From an uncultured Lachnospiraceae bacterium (GTDB lineage: Bacteria; Bacillota; Clostridia; Lachnospirales; Lachnospiraceae), in contig CANPIM010000005.1 in NCBI GenBank assembly GCA_947574135.1, positions 1-64,000 of the forward strand: a DNA stretch of 64,000 nt, given 5' to 3'. The translations under genes were made by a program, and so were the position numbers. Below are positions 60,693-64,000 of this stretch, piece by piece. The notes under the pieces were generated by a model. That model saw only the letters and a list, made by a program, of their open reading frames with translations. It ran no database searches and was not told the origin of the DNA. Each line of letters begins with the position of its first letter. Position 1 is the first letter of the stretch.

Positions 60693-61517
60693 ATGAACAC
60701 AGCAGAATTAAAACAAATGGCAGACCATCTCCGCTTTGTAGCAGTGGATATGGTTTACCGGGGAAAGGACGGCCATCCCGGCCCGGCCTTATCCATCGCC
60801 GACATTGTCGCCACCTTGTATTATGACCAGATGCGCATCGATCCCTCCCGTCCGGACTGGGAGGATCGGGACCGGTTTATCCTGTCCAAGGGCCACGCCT
60901 GCCCTATCTACTACGCGGCCCTCAGCGAGAGAGGCTACTTCGGAGAAAAGGTCACCGATTTCCATCTGCGGGCGCTGGGAAGCAAATTTCAGGGGCATCC
61001 TGTAATGAACAAGACCAAGGGTGTGGATATGACCTCCGGTTCCCTGGGCAATGGGATTGCCATTGGCGCCGGCATGGCTCTGGCCGGCAAGTACCGGCAC
61101 AAGGATTATCATGTGTTTGTTATCGTGGGAGACGGGGAGCTCCAGGAGGGAATCTGCTGGGAGGGTATTAATCTGGCCGCCGGACAAAGGCTGGACAATC
61201 TCATTGTCTTTGCCGACAAAAACAACTGGCAGAGCGGAGGCTCTGTGGCGGACACGATAGGCTCCAACAACATCAAAGAGCGCTTTGAAGCCTTTGGATG
61301 GCATACCCAGGAAATCGACGGTCACGACATCGACGCTATCAGGGCCGCAATAAAGGCTGCCAAGGAAGCCCAGGGACAGCCGAGCGTTATTGTCTGTAAC
61401 TGTGTCAAGGGAAAGGGCCTTTCCTTTATGGAAAATGACAATGTATGGCACAAGGGCGTTCCCACAGATGAACAATATAAAATTGCAGTAAAGGAATTGG
61501 CAGGAGGTATAGAATAA
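60693..61517 (+). CDS. Transketolase N-terminal subunit (second copy)
   Basis: A 274-residue thiamine diphosphate subunit: VAVDMVYRGKDGHPGPALSIADIVATLYY, GVDMTSGSLGNGIAIGAGMALA and the GDGELQEGICWEGINLAAGQRLDNLIVFADKNNWQ metal motif. It differs from the copy at 51544 (for example HPGPALS against HPGGSLS), so its substrate may differ. AAAGGAGC precedes the ATG. Its end overlaps the next gene by one base. Confidence 0.88.
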   Translation: MNTAELKQMADHLRFVAVDMVYRGKDGHPGPALSIADIVATLYYDQMRIDPSRPDWEDRDRFILSKGHACPIYYAALSERGYFGEKVTDFHLRALGSKFQGHPVMNKTKGVDMTSGSLGNGIAIGAGMALAGKYRHKDYHVFVIVGDGELQEGICWEGINLAAGQRLDNLIVFADKNNWQSGGSVADTIGSNNIKERFEAFGWHTQEIDGHDIDAIRAAIKAAKEAQGQPSVIVCNCVKGKGLSFMENDNVWHKGVPTDEQYKIAVKELAGGIE

Positions 61518-62452
61518 TGGCAGATTTTAAAGGTACCAGAGAAGCCTTTGCCCAGGCGCTTCTGGATATGGCAGAGGATCATGACAAGATCCTGTTTGTT
61601 TCCCCGGACTCCCTAAAGGCCATGCGGGCAACAAAATTTGCAGAGCTTCATCCGGATCAGTATGTGGAGGTGGGTATCGCGGAGCAGTGTGCCGTAGATG
61701 CGGCCGCAGGCCTTGCCGCCGCCGGTCTCATTCCTTTTGTGGGCACCTATGTGGGCTTTTTAACCATGCGGGCCTGCGAGCAGATGCGGACCTTTGTCGC
61801 CTATCCCAACCTGAACGTAAAGTTTGTGGGCATTAACGCCGGACTTCTGGGAGGCGAGCGGGAGGGCGTCACCCATCAATTTTACGAGGATCTGGGCATC
61901 CTGTCCACCATGCCCAACTTTACCATTCTGACCCCCGCAGACGGCCCCCAGACCTATCATGCCGTAAAAGCCGCTGCTTCCATTCCAGGGCCGGTCTATG
62001 TGAGGGCCGGAAGCGGCCGGGAGATAGATGTATATGCCAAGGATGCTCCCTTTAGCCCAGATGGCATTACGGTGTGGAAAAATTATGGCACCGACGCCCT
62101 GCTGCTCTCCAGCGGCTTTGTGCTGGATCGGACACTGGCCGCCGCCGAGATTTTAAAGGCTCAGGGCATTCATGTGACTGTGGCGGACATCAATATTCTA
62201 TATGGCAGGAATCCGGAAAAAATTCTGGCGGAAATGGCTAGGGTTTCCCAGATCGTCACTGTGGAGGATCACAATATCAATGGTGGTCTGGGCTCCTACA
62301 TCAGCAGGCTTGCCTGTGAAAATGAGCCCAAAAGGGTGAAGCGCATCGCTCTTACCACCTTTGGGGAATCAGGCCCCGCCAAGGAGCTGGCCGACCACTA
62401 CGGCTTTTCTCCCGAGGCCATTGCAAAGACTACGGCAGACTGCCTGAAGTAA
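61517..62452 (+). CDS. Transketolase C-terminal subunit (second copy)
   Basis: A 311-residue partner with the pyrimidine domain, TREAFAQALLDMAEDHDKILFVSPDS, and the region YVEVGIAEQCAVDAAAGLAAAGLIPFVGTYVGFLTMRACEQMRTF carrying the cofactor-activating glutamate. The end is LTTFGESGPAKELADHYGFS. Start codon overlaps the previous stop by one base (ATAATG). The pair resembles split transketolases of sugar-acid or apiose-type catabolism rather than the housekeeping copy. Confidence 0.87.
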   Translation: MADFKGTREAFAQALLDMAEDHDKILFVSPDSLKAMRATKFAELHPDQYVEVGIAEQCAVDAAAGLAAAGLIPFVGTYVGFLTMRACEQMRTFVAYPNLNVKFVGINAGLLGGEREGVTHQFYEDLGILSTMPNFTILTPADGPQTYHAVKAAASIPGPVYVRAGSGREIDVYAKDAPFSPDGITVWKNYGTDALLLSSGFVLDRTLAAAEILKAQGIHVTVADINILYGRNPEKILAEMARVSQIVTVEDHNINGGLGSYISRLACENEPKRVKRIALTTFGESGPAKELADHYGFSPEAIAKTTADCLK

Positions 62453-62538
62453 CCCGAATCCCCCTGTGGCGGGCTGTAAAGCGCTTCGCCTGCCGCCCCC
62501 GGGAATCAACCAAATTTTAAAAAGAAAGAGGGAAGAAC

Positions 62539-63399
62539 ATGCATAAAATATGTGTAGCAGTTATTGGCGCCGGTGGAAAAATGGGAACCCGGACCAGCAA
62601 AAATCTGGTAAAGCATTCTGACAAATATCAGGTCATGCTGGTGGAAAACGCTCCCAAGGGAATCGAGAGCATTCATGGGCGGGGTCTTGAGGTAACTCCC
62701 ATAGAAGAGGCTATCGAGGCAGCCCAGGTGGTGATCTTTGCCGTGCCCGACACGCTCATCCAGAAATTATCCGCCATCTATGTACCCATGCTAAAGCCGG
62801 GAACCGGATTCCTGATTCTGGACCCTGCCGCGGCTGTGGCTAAGGAGCTTTCCCTGCGGGACGACTGCACCTTTGGAGTGGCTCATCCCTGCCATCCCTC
62901 CTATTTCCTGGATCAGGATACCAAGGAAGCCCGGGCGGACCGTTTTGGCGGAGACGGGGGAAAGCAGGATATTGTCATGAGCAAAATCTCCGGGGAGGAC
63001 TCTGTTTTTGCCCTGATGCAGGAGACAGCCCGGGACATGTATGCCGCCGTGCACGCCTATGTCATGACCTCTGAGCAAATCGCCTTTCTGGAGCCCACCC
63101 TGGTGGAGCTCTTGGGCGCCACCTGCCTGTACGCCATGGCGGAAACCGTGGAAGAGGCGGAGCGCCGGGGCATCCCCCGGGAGGCTGCCGTCTCCTTCCT
63201 CACCGGCCACATCTATAACCTGAGCGCCAATTTCCTGGGCTATATTCCCGGCAAGCCTCCGGTTTCCGATGCCTGCAAGGTCGCCATTGGACTTGGGAAC
63301 CGGCTGGTGCTGCGGGAGGACTGGAAGGAAATCTGGAAGGACGAGGTCCTTAACAAGGTGATTGCAACCATGCTACACCCGGAAAATCCCCGGATCTAG
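62539..63399 (+). CDS. NAD-dependent dehydrogenase, phosphogluconate-DH-C-like (ApnO-like)
   Basis: A 286-residue dehydrogenase with a Rossmann start (VAVIGAGGKMGTRTSKNLVKH), VIFAVPDTLIQKLSAIYVPMLKPGTGFLILDPAAAV, GVAHPCHPSYF, and a helical C-terminal half (YAMAETVEEAERRGIPREAAVSFLTGHIYNL). It matches the PF16896 architecture, whose best-known member is D-apionate oxidoisomerase (ApnO). It follows the transketolase pair by 86 bases. The substrate is inferred only from this family. Confidence 0.7.
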   Translation: MHKICVAVIGAGGKMGTRTSKNLVKHSDKYQVMLVENAPKGIESIHGRGLEVTPIEEAIEAAQVVIFAVPDTLIQKLSAIYVPMLKPGTGFLILDPAAAVAKELSLRDDCTFGVAHPCHPSYFLDQDTKEARADRFGGDGGKQDIVMSKISGEDSVFALMQETARDMYAAVHAYVMTSEQIAFLEPTLVELLGATCLYAMAETVEEAERRGIPREAAVSFLTGHIYNLSANFLGYIPGKPPVSDACKVAIGLGNRLVLREDWKEIWKDEVLNKVIATMLHPENPRI

Positions 63400-63421
63400 C
63401 AAAAAACGGAGGTAAGCGAAC

Positions 63422-63487
63422 ATGAAAATCGTGATATTAGACGGTTATACGGAAAACCCGGGGGATTCTGGATATCACCGGGAATAA
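63422..63487 (+). pseudogene. Remnant of a 2-hydroxyacid dehydrogenase gene
   Basis: A 21-codon frame (MKIVILDGYTENPGD, then SGYHRE and a TAA stop) preceded by ACGGAGG. The first 15 residues closely resemble the start of D-2-hydroxyacid (glycerate/phosphoglycerate-type) dehydrogenases, and nothing homologous follows. It therefore looks like the 5' end of a deleted gene, with its ribosome site still in place 22 bases after the ApnO-like gene. Confidence 0.6.
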
Positions 63488-63559
63488 TATACAGTCCGTG
63501 CCGGACGGCTGTTTTATGACATTTCCCCGCTTCTAATCAATACATGTCCGATATTCATA

Positions 63560-63587
63560 TTGACTTATTTATTTCATCCTGTATGCT
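63560..63587 (+). promoter_or_regulatory. Candidate promoter of the last gene
   Basis: TTGACT (63560-63565) and TATGCT (63582-63587), 16 bases apart, 66 bases before the ATG at 63654. Confidence 0.5.
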
Positions 63588-63653
63588 AAAGTTATAAGGG
63601 ATTTTAGCAGCTTTTTCACAATTTTCAAAACAATTTGCGAGAGAGGGGATTAT

Positions 63654-64000
63654 ATGTCTAATCATTTTCCACTGGGGGACAAGGATTTAAAAATCGGTAT
63701 TCTCGGCATGACCGAGGGAAACGCGCATCCATTTTCCTGGAGCGCCATGTACAATGGTTACAATAAGGAAGAAATGTACGAGCACACCCATGAGCTCTAC
63801 CCTTCCATTCCTGTTTATCTGGGTAAGCAGCCCGCGGAGACTCTGGGGATTCCCGGCGCCCATATTACCCACGTGTGCTTCACCGGCTATGCGGACCGGA
63901 CCCTGGCGGAGGCCTGTGCCCGGGCTTCTCACATTCCCCATGTGGTGGATAAGCCGGAGGATCTCATCGGCCAGGTGGACGCTGTCATCTGTGCCACGGA
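63654..64000 (+). CDS. Unidentified Rossmann-type protein, Gfo/Idh/MocA-like (N-terminal part)
   Basis: The first 115 codons of a gene cut by the window end. It begins MSNHFPLGDKDLKIGILGMT, followed by GNAHPFSWSAMYNGYNKEEMY, and later VVDKPEDLIGQVDAVICAT. The KIGILGM start and the DAVICAT end are consistent with a nucleotide-binding domain of the Gfo/Idh/MocA kind, although the family is not settled by this fragment. GAGAGGGGA precedes the ATG. Confidence 0.6.
   Translation, partial: MSNHFPLGDKDLKIGILGMTEGNAHPFSWSAMYNGYNKEEMYEHTHELYPSIPVYLGKQPAETLGIPGAHITHVCFTGYADRTLAEACARASHIPHVVDKPEDLIGQVDAVICAT

Overview
The window looks like chromosomal DNA of a Gram-positive anaerobe of the class Clostridia, most likely the family Lachnospiraceae. 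The evidence is the moderately GC-rich Firmicute-type promoters and AGGAGG ribosome sites, SipW/TasA-type and sortase-dependent surface proteins, the dnaX-ybaB-recR block, two split transketolases, and typical Lachnospiraceae families (DUF5711, DUF5058, split ThrE, GH25 with an N-terminal anchor). I see no tRNA, rRNA, CRISPR array, insertion sequence or prophage. All names come from reading motifs; no database search was possible.

Layout. 1-100: start of a leftward transcript with a near-perfect promoter and a structured leader, probably of a ribosomal-protein operon. 0.26-6.8 kb (minus): Sel1-repeat protein, Gfo/Idh/MocA oxidoreductase, AroE-like dehydrogenase, M32 carboxypeptidase, an intergenic inverted repeat and an unknown two-TM protein. 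7.0-9.4 kb (plus): split ThrE exporter, RlmI-like methyltransferase, 47-aa membrane peptide. 9.5-14.3 kb (minus): YbaK protein, DUF3006-like protein, class II aldolase, M20 peptidase and a DUF5058 membrane pair. 14.5-15.4 kb (plus): HTH protein. 15.4-18.5 kb (minus): MATE transporter, then a yybP-ykoY-type manganese riboswitch with an overlapping terminator, then a stand-alone OadB-like sodium pump subunit and a 41-aa membrane protein. 18.6-23.7 kb (minus): GH25 protein, TetR-ABC exporter operon, membrane-bound MerR with a small YidC-like protein. 24.0-26.1 kb (plus): type II restriction-modification pair.

26.1-42.5 kb (minus) is a 16-kb surface-fibre operon. In transcription order it encodes a coiled-coil protein, LepB-type signal peptidase, 1766-aa LPETG adhesin with about 20 HxH...C...C repeats and a fibro-slime domain, LPSTG major pilin, class C sortase, a SpaA-like protein, two SipW/TasA-type secreted proteins, two C-terminally anchored surface proteins, SipW, a BTAD/SARP regulator and a hypothetical protein. 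It joins two normally separate systems, sortase-built pili and SipW/TasA-type fibres, under one transcript with both peptidases and a regulator.

43-45 kb is an AT-rich island with an HD-domain protein and a YwgA-like protein. 45-50.4 kb holds a second MATE transporter, cytidylate-kinase-like protein, CvpA, DUF5711 and a degenerate-JAMM/LysM protein. 50.6-57.7 kb (minus) holds split transketolase, recR, ybaB, dnaX and phosphofructokinase (tightly spaced) and two small membrane proteins. 57.9-59.6 kb is an ABC-class ATPase. 59.8-64 kb is a sugar-acid-like catabolic locus: FadR/GntR regulator, divergent second split transketolase, ApnO-like dehydrogenase, the remnant of a 2-hydroxyacid dehydrogenase and the start of an unidentified Rossmann-type gene cut by the window end.
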